A stretch of DNA of 64,000 nucleotides from Lobosporangium transversale (Eukaryota > Mortierellomycota > Mortierellomycetes > Mortierellales > Mortierellaceae), in NCBI RefSeq assembly GCF_002105155.1, contig NW_019029017.1:1-64000 (forward strand), read 5' to 3'. A program made the translations under genes and the position numbers. Each line of letters opens with the position of its first letter. Within the stretch, counting starts at the first letter, position 1. The notes under the pieces are model-generated. The model saw only the letters and a program-made list of their open reading frames with translations, was not told where the DNA came from and ran no database searches. Below are positions 36,207-48,753 of the stretch, in pieces.

Positions 36207-39200
36207 CTATTTAAACTTAAACTTGTAATCAAAGGTCTCTTGATTCCATCGATCTTCTTCCTCTGTCTCGTCAGTACGATCCTCTCGACGATCTTTCGCC
36301 CACCTGGTGGTTATCAACCTCTTATCCCATTCTCTTTCTAAAAGCCTGCAGACCCTTCCAATGAGCTTTAACCTTTCCTCCGCCGCCTCTTTCACCTCCT
36401 TCTCCTTCTCCTCTTCCTCCTCCTTATTTCGTTCTCTTAGATCTTCTTCGCTCTCACTAGAATCATCGCTATCGTCATCATAATCATCATCATCATCGCT
36501 CAAGCCGTTCCCATTTGACCTGCCCTTTCTACCACTGAAAGAGCGTTCAGAATTATTGACAATGCCATCGCCACCAGTATCACTTGTCTGTACCATATCT
36601 CTGTCTTCTCCTTGACCATATCTCTGGCTAAACGCCTTCAACAGTGACACGGCCCATGCTCTGGATGCAGGAGTGCTGCCATAGTTGGAATATGCGTTCA
36701 AAATGTCGATCGTGCGTAATATAGCAATCCTCCTGGCTATTTCTGTCTCTTCTGGTGAATCTGCTCGCATCTGTGCTTTGGCTTGCTGCGAATTATTCTT
36801 CAGTATATCCATGTTTTCAAACGCCGTAGTTTCATCAAGATAATAGAGGTTCTTGACATAATATTCCCAATTATTGTGTTCGACCCGATGTATACCATCA
36901 CCAAGGTCCCATTCAGCTTGCTGCTCTTGTTGCTTCACTTCATCATGTTCTTGCGATGATTGGTATTCATGATTACCATTGGCGTTGTCGTGATTATTGA
37001 CATCCCCACTTTCGACTTTACGCTTTTTGACTACCTTTTCCTCTATCTTGGACTCTGCCTTTGTCTGAGAGCCAGCGTGCCAAGATCTAGAGGTTTGTTG
37101 CCAGATTTCAACACCGCTATGTCTTTCATTATTTTGGCTCCTACCTCTCTTGCCTGTTCCTCTGACGACAACCTCCAATGGAGCATGTTCTGATCGATAT
37201 CTTTCTGCTCTATCCGCCTCACGGAAAAACCCGCGCATATTCTCTCTGTTAATGATTTTGGGCACAGTCACTGGTGCTCCGCCTTGGACACAGTCCCCCT
37301 GACGTTTATATCGCTCAGTTCTTACCAACCGAATGTTAGCTGTGCGAGTCTCTGGGATGAGAACAGACTGAAACACATGGACTTGGTATTCAGGTGGCAG
37401 TAGGTGAACAGGATAGAATGCAGACGGCGTGGCTCTGACATCATCCGCTGATGGAAGTTCTTCTCGCTGAGGGAACATGGTAGGCAGGTCCTCAAGTGGG
37501 AGTGTAAAATTCATCATACCAACCGCCACAGGTTGATTTAACTCTTTGGAGGAAGCCCGGAGACGATCCATCTGTATGAACTTTTCCATGTGTATGCGTC
37601 GCTCATCAGTCCTATCGTCTAACATCTCTCGGCGCGGAGGTAATATTTGCAGTAATGTGCTTGGCCGAAGCATTTTAAGTGGATCAGGTATCCGAAGCTC
37701 GTACTTTTGTTTGGAATCTTTGGAAATAGCATGCAACACTTTTAGCCATTCCACATCTTCAGTCTTGCACTTGAATGCCTCTTTGTCGTAATAAATCTCG
37801 TATGCCAATCGCATACAATCGTCTAGGGTACGTGATGCATGTCCCAACTTCTGTGAAAGTTCATGGATCTCGCGAGCCATGCTTTTAATCTTTTGCTCCA
37901 CAGGATTTGGTTTCTCTTTGCATAGGTATGTATGAAAAACACGTTCCTCATCCTTTTCCTGGGTTTTTCTCGTGTCTCTTTCACGTAAGTCCTCCTCCAG
38001 CTCTCTGACTCTCTCGTACAATTGGTGGCGTTGGCGAAGATGAAGCAATCGATTGTCATTGACTGTCTTCCGTACAATCTCCCGAGCATTTTCTTGAGCC
38101 CATGCTGGGAGTTGTTTTGTACGGGGTTCTGGTGGATTCAGGGGAACAAACCCAGCGAGACCGCGGATCAGGCCCGTAGACTGCTCAATGATTTCTGGCA
38201 GCGTCTTTATCAGCGCTCTGGCCTTTCTGGTTCGTCGATGCTGACGATATTCATTAAATGCTGCGACAGAGGACTCAGTTTTACCCATTCGCTGTCGATC
38301 CGCCTTCAAGATCTGGGTCTCAAATTGACCATACTGCTCTTCAAAATGCTTAGAGAAGAGCAGATCTTGCAACATCCTACGTTCGACAATATCCCGAGTT
38401 TTGGCTTCCCGATCCCAATGTATTTGATTGATCAATCCCGCATTCTCCTGGCCTAACCACTCTTTTATAGCACCCTTCCATTCTTTGTAATGCCTGTCTA
38501 AATATCGTACTTCTTTTGATATTCTAAGGGTCGTTTCCTTCTTTAAAGCGCTGATGGATCGGTTGGTATCGGCTTCAAGATTAAACTTGGCTTCCTCTAG
38601 CCTAGTCAGTTGATTTTTCGTCGGATCCCTGAAGAACCTGGATTTTTTACTTTTTTTTCCTTTCTTTCTGACACTTATTGTATCCTGTGCTGTCCCTGAA
38701 AGCGCCATTTCTGTCGAAGTTATAGGACGTATTACTATTTCTGAGTCTGCCGTTGGTGCTGCCGTTGGTGCTGCTGTTGGTGCTGCCGTTGCTGCTGCCG
38801 CTGGTATTGCCGTTGGTATTACCGTTGGTGCCGCTGATGCTGCTACTGTCCCTGTCTTTTTATATTTTTTTGCTCCTTTATTCGGATTAGCCTGATATTT
38901 CTTAGAATAAAGATCGCAGTCTCCCTTTGTAGCTTTATAAAGGCTGGCTCGGATACGATTTTTGAGCTGCTCAAATGTCTGCAATCCTGAAGACAAATCC
39001 TCCCATGCATCGATGCGTGGCTCTGGAACGTTCCACTCTTCCAGTTGCCGAATATACAAATAAGTCATGGGTCGTTTCTTATACAGAGCTACGAACCTAG
39101 CAAAATAGAGTGCCGCTTGGGTTGGATTTCGAGCGTTACAAGTATATAATTCCCAATCTTGGCTTCGGCGTGTCAGATGGTTGTGTTGAAGGAGAATATA

Positions 39201-39691
39201 GGTTGTAAATACTGGTGCGTCTACAAATCGAATGAGAAATAAAAGAGGGGGTTACACTGTTGTTTAACTGCCTGTTCGACCAAAGATGGAGGCTTTCATT
39301 TATATTTGAGCTGAAATCATACTTACTTGGTTCTTTAACATTGTGTATCCAACGGTTGAGTATACCATGCGCTGCTATCTCGAAATTCGGATTTGCATAG
39401 AAATTGTTGGCAACTCTATCCCAGTGAATTCCAGCTTCATCCGAATTGTCAACAATTGCCCGGACAATGTTGCTGTCAAAGATGGAAATATAATTATTAG
39501 AAAAAAACATATGTAAGATAAAAGATATACACATTTTCAACAAAAGAGAAGATTACTGTATGCCTCAACCTACTCGAGCTCAAGAGGAGTGTATGGAGGA
39601 AGTTCACGATCAATGCCGTTTATTTGCTTATAATAATCTACATATAGATCAGTATGTTGACGTTAATAACCTGTCCTTCATAATAAACACG

Positions 39692-39723
<32 letters not shown>

Positions 39724-39945
39724 TAGTGCTTAAATAATATGAAAAAAAAGACAAACCGTACTGCAGGCATAACACAGGTCACCAATGCGATCGATTGACA
39801 GCTGGAATTTGAAAGAATCACGGGCCCCACAATACCCGCATCCATGGGGCAAAGTTTTTGCGGTCAATTCATACAATCTCTGGAACCGCCTTTTCTCCTT
39901 TAGCAAAGCGCCACATTCCGCCGCTGGATATCACGTTTGGTAAGG

Positions 39946-39978
<33 letters not shown>

Positions 39979-40022
39979 ACCATTATCGTTCATAAACCCT
40001 ACTTACGAAAAGAAAAGAAAGG

Positions 40023-40055
<33 letters not shown>

Positions 40056-41842
40056 TACCGCAATGATAACAGAGGATGTTTTGCTCATGATCGTATGGAT
40101 AAAGAGCTGGCATCATCCCGACACCCTCGATATCCACACGTGCCCAACTGAACGTTTTCAAAAATTCCTTAAGGACTTTCGGGAGTTTGTACCCACACCA
40201 ATAACAATACCATGTCTTAGTGCGATGTGCCTTGCGACCGAAATTCCAGGCCGCCACGCCTCTTTGAGTCAATTCATTTATTTTTTTCGTAGCTCTTTTG
40301 AGAGTAGTGCGTTTCTGGCCGTCAAAGGAGTAATAGCTCTTACCAATCTTGTTTTCTAATACAATAACAACAAGAAAAAATACAGACGATGAGGAGCTAG
40401 AAACAAAATAAAAATAAATAAATAAATAAAAAAGAGAGAGAGAGAACTATAGCTACTCTACTTACGACAGCCTGGACAAAATGTGACATTGCCCTCTACT
40501 ATAAATTCCTCCCCTGCACATTTTTCACAGCAGGACTGTTGAAATGTGTTGTTGAACAAAGTTTCGTTGATTTTATCTTTCAACAACTCCACCTGTTGCT
40601 GTATCTTATCATGGTACTGTCGTACCAAAGCTCTTGGGCTCATCCAGTCGTATTGATCTATTAAAATTTATATGTATAAGAGATTAGAAAGAGAGGAAAG
40701 AAACAAGGGGAGAAGAGGAGGTAAAGGACAGTATCAACTTTTTTAGTACTTTTACATATTCAGTTAATTTCCTTTGCCAAACAAAACAAAAAAGATAAAT
40801 AAAACGTACGGTTGTAATCCACAGATCGGTCGCGCGACTTTTGTTGTAGCGGCTGCCTTCTGAAGTTAAACCGGTCTTTTTCCTCATAAGTCGGGAGCTG
40901 TTCTTCGAACTTTGTGATTTTTGGTGGTTCAGCAGCAATGAGACGTAAATGTTTTAAATAACCCGCGCGAGTGATTTGAGGATCGTCCATACCGATTTTA
41001 ATGTGGGAAACAAACAATTTCAGCATCGCATCCTCGCCCGTTTTCCATCCACCATAATATTTCATACTGATCCTCCACAGGTCCCCCTTTAACGTTATCT
41101 TAGCAGAGGGCAGCGCCTTCGCCTTTTCCCCAGGCATTGGGTGCGCTGCTTCCTTTCCATCATTATTATTGCCGTTGTTATCGTTGTTATCATTGTCACT
41201 GGCGATGTCATTGCTATTGTCGTTGTCGTTGTTGGCAGAGTATATTCCCGTGCCTTCCTCTTCATCTTCTTCCGACTCTACTGCTTGGTGCAGATTAAAA
41301 TCTGACTCTGACCCTGACTCTGACTCTGACTCTGACTCTGACCCAGACCCAGACCCAGACTCTGACCCCGACTCTGACTCTGACTCTAACTCTGACTCTA
41401 CTTCTGATTCTGGAGCTGGCTCTGGTTCTGCCTTTGCTCCTAGAGCTATCCCTGGTTTTGGCCCCAGTACAGAACTGGATGCTTGCCTCAGGTCGTTTTC
41501 AACGTAGGAGGCTGTCGTGACTGATTCATATTGAACTGAAAGCTTACTAGTGGTTTGTTTCTGATTATGATGACGTATTCCTTGGGCTTCGTTGACAGGA
41601 CTGGTGTGAACCACAGACATAGCCGAGGAGGAAGCGGAAGCCTCGGCATTGTTAGGAGTATTTCCACGATCATTATCACTTTTGTGAAGAGCGCCACTAA
41701 CAGTATCAATACTATGACGTTGGATCGTATTGCTCTTTTTGCTTATAGTGTTATTATTATTGTTATTGCCAGTGCTATTTTTGCGATTGTTGGCACTAGT
41801 GTTGTTTTTTTTATTCATTTGCTTCCTCCCATGTACTTCCAT
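36207..41842 (-). CDS. Large protein with three CxxC-type zinc fingers and a Myb/SANT-like segment
   Basis: Seven exons join in phase: 41842-40810, 40657-40466, 40355-40059, 39923-39762, 39637-39574, 39472-39327 and 39220-36207, giving 1635 residues. Exon 1 is Asn/Ser-rich with a Ser-Asp/Glu-Ser repeat. Exons 2, 3 and 4 each carry two CxxC motifs: CEKC/CPGC, CYWC/CYHC and CGYC/CYAC. The third is C-x2-C-x18-C-x2-C followed by NYYKQINGIDR, the spacing and tail of a GATA-type finger. Exon 6 resembles a Myb/SANT domain (WDRVANNF, ILNRWIHNV). Exon 7 is a long charged, mostly helical region with an acidic C-terminus. A chromatin or transcription role is a reasonable inference from the combination; no exact family was recognised. 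Confidence 0.72.
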
Positions 41843-42039
41843 TGTGCCTCTTGGAGCTCTAATGAATGGCAGCTTCCTTTGTTCATAAACAAAAACAAAA
41901 CAAAAAAAAAAAAAAAAAAAAAAAAGCAGGGAAAAATAGAATTGTGACTGTGGTTCTTCCGCAGCAATTTTATTGAATTTCGCCGCACAAAAAGTATTTA
42001 CACTATGAAAGGAGACAAAAGCGGCCTTTTTTCTTTTGC

Positions 42040-42303
42040 TTAATGGGTGTTATCGATCTTTTGAGGATGTGAGCCAGAGGTTCTTCGGTTGGAACCATGA
42101 TGCTGTTTCTTTGTAGTCGTAGGCGTAGTCTCAACGTTCTGCTGCACATCATGGCTAGAACCTTTAGATTGGGCTTGAGCTTGGTCTTGAGAACGTGTAC
42201 CCTTCTTGTTGGGAGTCGACGACATCTCAGAATGCTGTTGCTGTTGCTCAGAGTGAGCAGGAACCTTGCCTGGGGCTTGCGTGTTTGTAGACTTCTTGGT
42301 CAT
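42040..42303 (-). CDS. Small basic low-complexity protein
   Basis: This 87-residue frame has an ATG at 42303 and TAA at 42040. It is rich in Gln, Ser, Thr, Lys and His, with basic ends (MTKKSTNT; KKQHHGSNRR). No hydrophobic segment or known motif is visible. It lies between two minus-strand genes with its own AT-rich upstream region. AACAG immediately before the ATG could be a 3' splice site. It may be a real small disordered protein or chance; support is moderate. Confidence 0.4.
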   Translation of the reverse strand: MTKKSTNTQAPGKVPAHSEQQQQHSEMSSTPNKKGTRSQDQAQAQSKGSSHDVQQNVETTPTTTKKQHHGSNRRTSGSHPQKIDNTH

Positions 42304-43112
42304 TTTGCTGTTATTTTTATTATTATTATTATTATATAATTATAGATTATTGATTTACTTTTGAGGGTTTATATGAGAGGATCAAGATGCTCGTTTAAAG
42401 AAAGGATGGACGTGATTTTTGAAAGAAAAAAAAAAATCCCTTTCTTTTCTTTTTTTTTTATACCATGGCAACTGGCTACTTACCATTGCCAACTTGTATC
42501 CATTCATGCGAGACATCACAACTCAAACGCATCAGTGCTTTTTAACGTAAAATAAACAAATAAATGACACTAAGCAAAGAGCTAGAGCACAGGCTTCTTC
42601 CTTGTGAACTACATATTCATGTGCTGTACACAATAGGGGTTGTCGCTTGACTTGACTGATTCATCTTGAATAACACTGGCGATGTTTGACTGACCCTGGC
42701 TGATGAATAAAGGATCTGTCTTATTCCAAAAGCTCGCGTCTAGCCCCTGTTGTGTTTAGTGGAAGCAATCGTTTATTTAAGGCTGACTCGTCATTTATGC
42801 CAAAACCATCACTGGTCAAGATCTTCAAGATCAGAAATTGGACAGAAGTCCTTTTTAAAAGCTATTCAGCATTCCATCCAAAGTAGCAAAGGTCTAAAAG
42901 CATTGATTCACACACCCGGTTGAACATTTTTTTTTTTTTTTTTTTTTTTTAGTGCACCTAGTATACAAGAATTGTTTGAAACCAACGGCAAAAAAAAAAA
43001 AAAAAGCAACTCTGGATATCCACTTGGCTGCTGTATACCTTTTCTTCAAGAGAGTCATGTCCCCCTTTTTTTTAAATGTATGGTCAAATACAACTAATTC
43101 TATGGAGATGAC
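42304..43112. other. Intergenic region
   Basis: Contains A and T runs (near 42927-42950 and 42993-43005) and a weak pair of inverted 11-bp ends at 42629-42639 and 42744-42754. No gene seen. Confidence 0.5.
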
Positions 43113-45691
43113 TCATCCTATAACCCTCCAAGTCTGATCCACACTAGCACGGTTATTGTTGGATATTCCCTCACCCGCTCGCGCGCTTGGCCTGCTACAC
43201 TCATTTTTTTCCATACTACTGCTCGTTGAGATTGGGATAATCGACCTCACAGGTGAGGATACTACTGTAGACTCTATACCGGTGATATTTGACATTACTG
43301 CTCCCATAATGGCCTGTACGGTCCCAACATTGCTGGGGGTCGCGTCCAAGCACGGTATCCTTGCGTGCTGGCAAGATACTTCTAATGGCGATGTTGTTGT
43401 CTTTTGCGCTCGGTGGTTACAGGATTGCCTAGAGTAATCGCCATGGTTATCAGACTGGCGTTGACTTGGATGGAATGACTGCCCCAGTGCTATCTCATAT
43501 CCTCGATGGGTTTGTTGCCTATGCTGTAATTGTTGCATCAGGCGGCTTTTGGGGTTACTTTTGGTAGTCAGAGAGAGCGCATTTACAGTTGAGGTAATTT
43601 CTGTCGTTTCCTGTCCACCTGTAAGACGCAAGAGCTGTTGCTGTTCTCTTTCTCTTCGGCCTCTCAAGTTCCGAGGTGACGTATTCCGATGTAGAATATG
43701 AGCATTTTTTTTGTCAACAGGCCCCATGTACTCCAAATCCTTATTCCGGAATCGTGGTATTACTGATATATGCATCGGCTGGACTAAAGGTAACGGAGGG
43801 CGCACCCGCTTAGCTGCAGCATGGTGATAATGTCGAAGGCTCCCCACCATATATCCATGTTGCTGTAATGCCTCTGAAGTACCTTCTTTATCGTCGCTAT
43901 AGTGTTCTGCGTAGTTTTCGCTCTCTGGGTTAAGGCTGTCTGAAGCATGATCGTAAGATATCGTTCTTTTTAGAGATAATGAGCGATCGACTCTGTCCCG
44001 CCCTCTGTTAACAACAGCGCTATTACTCGGAGATACTACACTTGAACCGACTGGCAAGGATGCCTGGTGACAGAAGAAACTTGAGGTTGTGTTCTTACAA
44101 TAGCGCAAATGATGAGAGCCGGACGAAGATGGAGTGCCCACTCCAGCAGCAGGAAGTTCTGCCGCATTTTGCTGTCTATATGCACTATTGCCAGCAGTCA
44201 TATTAGGATCTTGATCATGCCGTTTCGCCCACTTTTGCTTTTGTTGCCGAGTTGGCTGCTCGGATGATGGACTCTTAAAGATGTCGCTCAAATGTAAACG
44301 CTCTTTCTTCGGAGTGACAGGGACATAAATGCCTCTCTTGTCCAATCGAAACGCGCTACCAATCCGCTGTATCCAACTTTCAGTAGATCTTAGTTCCGCT
44401 TTCACAGCAGCCATTCCTTGCAGTTGTGTTTGCTGCGATGAGTGCTGTTCTTTATTCATGACCATGGCCCTGCTTTGCCCTTCCAGCCGCGCCGGTGCAG
44501 AAAGCACCGACTGCGCTCGCTGAAGTTGACCTCGTTCAGTGCTAATAGTATTTTGCCCATCCATAAGGTTGCCAGTATACAGTCCCGTTTCCGGAAAGCC
44601 GTGTATGGTTGAATAATGCGAGTAATAATATAGGTGATGGAGACTAGCGGCTGGATGTAAGCTCCCCGTCTGCAGAACAGACGACTGAGCTCGGATTGAC
44701 GCCGCTATACTGACATTAGCTCGATTGATTGCTTGTGTGCATCTATCCGCATGCTCAATTACATAGACCTGCGCCTTCTGTACCATCCGACGGTTGCTAG
44801 AAAAGCATAGCCGAATAAACGGAGTTACTGGAAATAACGCCCCTATCTGGAAAAAGAGGCCATATTTTGGAAGCACCCGTTAATTAGATGTAGATTGTAA
44901 GTGGCAATAGGACATACAAAACATAATCGGCTCTTGGGAGGTCTTCCAGTCGATATCTTACAGCAACATCCAGCGCTATGCACTTAAGCAGGAATGTGCG
45001 TAGAATACGACGCTCTGACTCCCTAATCTTTAGCTGGGACAGCGGGCGGAAGACCAAAAAGTATGATAATGAGAAACAGATCAGAATACCTGCCACGGGA
45101 AATAGACCTGAAGATGGGTTTAGTAAGAAAAGGATCACCAAATCAATCGATTTTGCTTTTAAGCTGCATAAACTTTCGCCAGCAAGCCGTCTTACTGAAA
45201 AAGAACGATAGCCCCAAACTTTGTGGACCGTAGCTTAACCTCCATGCGTTGCCATCTCCTTGGAAAAACTGTCGAAAATATTGGAAGAAAGATAGGCGGC
45301 CGCGTTCACAGCCGCGGCCACGCCGGTGTCCACACTCGTCTTCAGTACCCTCCTCGATCTGGTCCCGCCTCCCATCCAATCGTAAAGCCCAATCCAAAGC
45401 CAGCTGGATCAGCTCACTATTTAGCCGCATATCTTGTTCACTGATATTGAACGCTGTTGCTGGAACAGTGACAGGCTCTCTTTCAATCGATGTCGCTGCA
45501 TCATTGGTTGACAAATCACGCATTTCCAAGACAACATTGCTAGCTGTTACTGCTACTGAAGGTGTTGCGAATATTGACGCGTAACTACTACGGTATAAGC
45601 TGTATCTTGGTCGCGCGCTGCCTTCATTTCTATTTTCAGTGGTATTTTTAGGCCATGCACGTGAGGTGAAGGATGAAAAGGAAGAGAACAT
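43113..45691 (-). CDS. DUF4112-like membrane protein
   Basis: Three exons (45691-45196, 45107-44962, 44846-43113) give 791 residues. Intron 1 has GTAAGA, a TACTAAAC branch region and TTCAG. Intron 2 uses GTAAGA at 44961 and CCAG before ATAGGGGCG. Joining them recreates the DUF4112 pattern: a glycine-proline hydrophobic loop (LFPVAGILICFSLSYFLVFR), a charged helix, then IALDVAIGALFPVTPFIRL ending in SSNRRMV. DUF4112 proteins are small, function unknown, with two hydrophobic hairpin-like segments. Here the domain sits around residues 140-250 of a much longer protein with a long disordered Ser/Gln/His-rich C-terminal tail. The tail has the basic KRVRPPLPLVQ motif but no other recognisable domain. 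Confidence 0.68.
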
Positions 45692-46328
45692 GGGGAAGAT
45701 TCAGCGGCTCTCAACCTTGTCTTTTTTCTTTTTTGTCCGATGAAGATTAATGTATCCACAGGGATAAGTACACAAGAGCAAAAAGGACGATATAATAGAG
45801 TATGATGAATAAAAAAAGTAAAATAGAGGTAATGGAAGAATATTAGAATGCCGTAGTTATGCCGCAAGGGACGGAGAGTGAACGGAATGTAAAGCGACAA
45901 TCGAGTAACTCGTTAAAGAACAAGAATCAAAGCGTAATAGCGGATAAAAGAGGTGGGCAAAGAAAACGTACCTTCTTTCAAAACAAGAGAGGTATTAATC
46001 TCTCCTTTTTATTTTTCAATGCCATTGCTATGCAACCACAGATATCCGTTTAAAAGCAAAGCTGTAACGACGGACCGCGACGGCTTTTTTTCCCTCCTGT
46101 CCTTCTCATTCTTACCTTTTTACAAACCCTATTGACAAAATCTAAAGGAACAATCGCGACGCACGCACCGTCCGCTTTATTCTGGACGAAAGAGCTCCTT
46201 TATCTATGCCTCTTATAGGTTGAAGCAGCTTGGCAGAGCCTGTGCCGTGGTACAAGTGTGTAATTTCCCCTGCAGGTCCATAATTAAATAAATATTATTG
46301 CCTACATCAGCATTTAATGGTTTCATTC
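45692..46328. other. Intergenic region
   Basis: Upstream flank of the DUF4112-like gene and 3' flank of the DUF455 gene. T-rich patches only; no gene seen. Confidence 0.5.
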
Positions 46329-47975
46329 TTATATTCCTGTTTCTACATAATCTGCCGCCTCAGGGTTAGAAGCCGTAGGTATAGAAGCAGTACTCGTGCT
46401 GCTGCCGTCATTGCTCTCGTGAACAACCTCTACCTCCTTCTTCCCTTCAGCTGCCTCATTGACAACATTGGTGTCCCTCCTACTCTGCAACCGCCTTCCT
46501 GCTGCTGGTCTAAACCCTGTTCTTTCTCGGACAACAACCAATGGTTCATACCATCCCCTCGTCATTCCACCCTTCTCACGATCCACGGTGTTGAATGGCG
46601 GCTTAAGGGATCCTTTAAAGTACTGAACCACAACTTCCTGGAACCGCTTTCGACGCCGTGCCTCGGTAGGGTCCACAACCTCTTCGCCTTGACTCCCATC
46701 TTCCTTTTGTGCATACGCCGGCGTCACTTGCCTAAATTCATACAATTCATCGTCTGCATCATAAACATTGTTCCCAGATCCTGCGCCTGTACCTGCACCA
46801 AAGGCTTCACTATCGCCATTCACTTCTACTCCAACACCTTCATGTCGTTTTAATAGATAACAAAACCATCGATGTCCAATTTGCACATGAGTCACTTCAT
46901 CTTCATGGATTTTTTGTAACATCTTTGCAGACTCTTCATCACCACTCCGTCCAAACCGCGCGATCGTCGCTGGATTCACATCCAGGCCTCGGGATTCAAT
47001 CGTCATATGTACTACCGCCATCCGTGCCAAAGCGGAACGCGCTGTGTCTGTGCAAGAGTCCCAGATAGAGGCATGAACTGGTAGATCGCCATAGTGTGCA
47101 CCTTGACACTCAAGCCTCTCATTGAGCCATTTGAAATGCTAGTTTGGGGAGGTAGGGTTTTTGGAAGATATCAAATTAAAAATTAAAAAAATATATAAAG
47201 TTGCAAGCCTACTACAGAATTCAAGAAATAACTTGTAACATAGACTTGAATCACTATGCATATTTATCTTACCTTGGCTTCATCACAGGCCATCTGAACA
47301 AAGTCATCAAAAAACCTGTTCGGCATCACAAACTCTTGTTGCTCTTCATCCTCAATCTGTCCTTTGAGTGCGGTCCCTGCGGTCGCTTGTGTGTAATATC
47401 CAAACCGAGCCATGTTGTCTAATGCTGTATCAATTGCCCACTGCTCGACATTAGCCAACGCTATAAAAAATAAAAATAAAAAATCAATAACCAATGTTAC
47501 TTAATGGCATACTGGCTGTCTCCTCTTATCATTACTATTGTTTTACCATGCAAGATGGCGATCCTGCTTGCTATTATAAGATGAAATATAAAAATAAGCC
47601 AAACTCGTCAGTCTTTTCATCAATAACAATATTTACAAGGATAAAAAAAAAGTTCATACAAAGAGATCCTGCTTTGCCAACTTTGACACCGAAACCCGGC
47701 CGCACAAATTCAAGCGTATCAGGTCTTAATGGCTTCTCAGGTGGCACAGCTCGGCCAATTGGCACCTCCATATTACTACTACCGCTAGTAGTAGTATTGG
47801 ATGCTGTATTGTTGCCTACTATGTTGTTTCGAACTTGAATGGAAGCTCGCCATTGTTGACCTAACAACAGTGTCAAATCTGCTTTTTCAATCGGATCGAT
47901 CATGTGCATGATGTGCACACATTTCTCCAGCAGCGAATTGCATCCTTCCGGAAAGGCGACTGACCCAATGGACAT
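46329..47975 (-). CDS. DUF455 family ferritin-like protein
   Basis: Three exons (47975-47660, 47460-47273, 47138-46329) give 437 residues. The family core is clear: PGFGVKVGKAGSL, then LANVEQWAIDTALD, MACDEAKHFKWLNERL, ALARMAVVHMTIESRGLDV and IHEDEVTHVQIGHRWF. These carry the Glu and ExxH residues of a di-iron ferritin-like four-helix bundle. DUF455 is mostly described from bacteria as related to MiaE-like hydroxylases; its substrate in fungi is unknown. An acidic/Gly insert (near 46760-46840) and a basic disordered C-terminal tail extend the usual length of about 270 residues. The start gives a short helical N-terminal region typical of the family. Confidence 0.87.
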
Positions 47976-48753
47976 CTTGCTTTAGTTTCTTTTCAGAAAA
48001 GTGATAATTCGATCTATTATCATGATATTCCATCACGTGGCTTACATATTAGCCCAACTTCCTGGGCTGTCTGTGTACGAATACCCTTCTCATCAACAGG
48101 TTGGAGATGTAAAGGTCTGTTTGAGAAGTTGGGCAGTGAAGGAGGCGAGAATAAGCGAGATCGGCATAAGTAGGGACACAATTCTCCTCCCGAGTTTGAC
48201 CCAATACCTTTCTTACGTGGCTCCAGTCTCCTTCAACAGAGTATAAACTGCTCCATTCAGTCTCTTTTGGCCTTGTACATAAGGCTGTTGCTCGGAATGA
48301 GCAGGATAAGCATGTATTTTAATAAACTTGAACCATTCCCTTCACATTACTGGAAACTACAAAGGCCTTCATCAAACGTATCAGCTGATTTAGATCATAT
48401 TACAATACTCATAATTGTTCGCTTTCCTTTTTTAATACTTTGCACTCTTTCTCTTTTTCTACAGCATCCTTTACAAGTATCACTCCTTCCTTATAATATA
48501 TATTAGTCAACGATGCTGCTACTTAAGTTTAAAACAACAATCCTTAGGATTATTTTATTTCAAGATTCTAATGAAAGTGGCAACACAACTTTTTTTTTTT
48601 TTTTCTTTTTTTGTCAGCAAATGTAGAATCCCAAATCAAGATAATGGTAAAAATGGTAAAGATGGTAAAATAAACACAGAGACCATAGCGGCTCGCATTG
48701 GAAAGTAAAGTCCTCCGCATAAGGAAGCCCTTTGCTCATAACATTATATTAGG
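47976..48753. other. Intergenic region
   Basis: Promoter side of the DUF455 gene and 3' flank of the C2/CBM gene. It has T runs near 48590 and repeated GGTAAA near 48644-48670. No gene seen. Confidence 0.5.
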
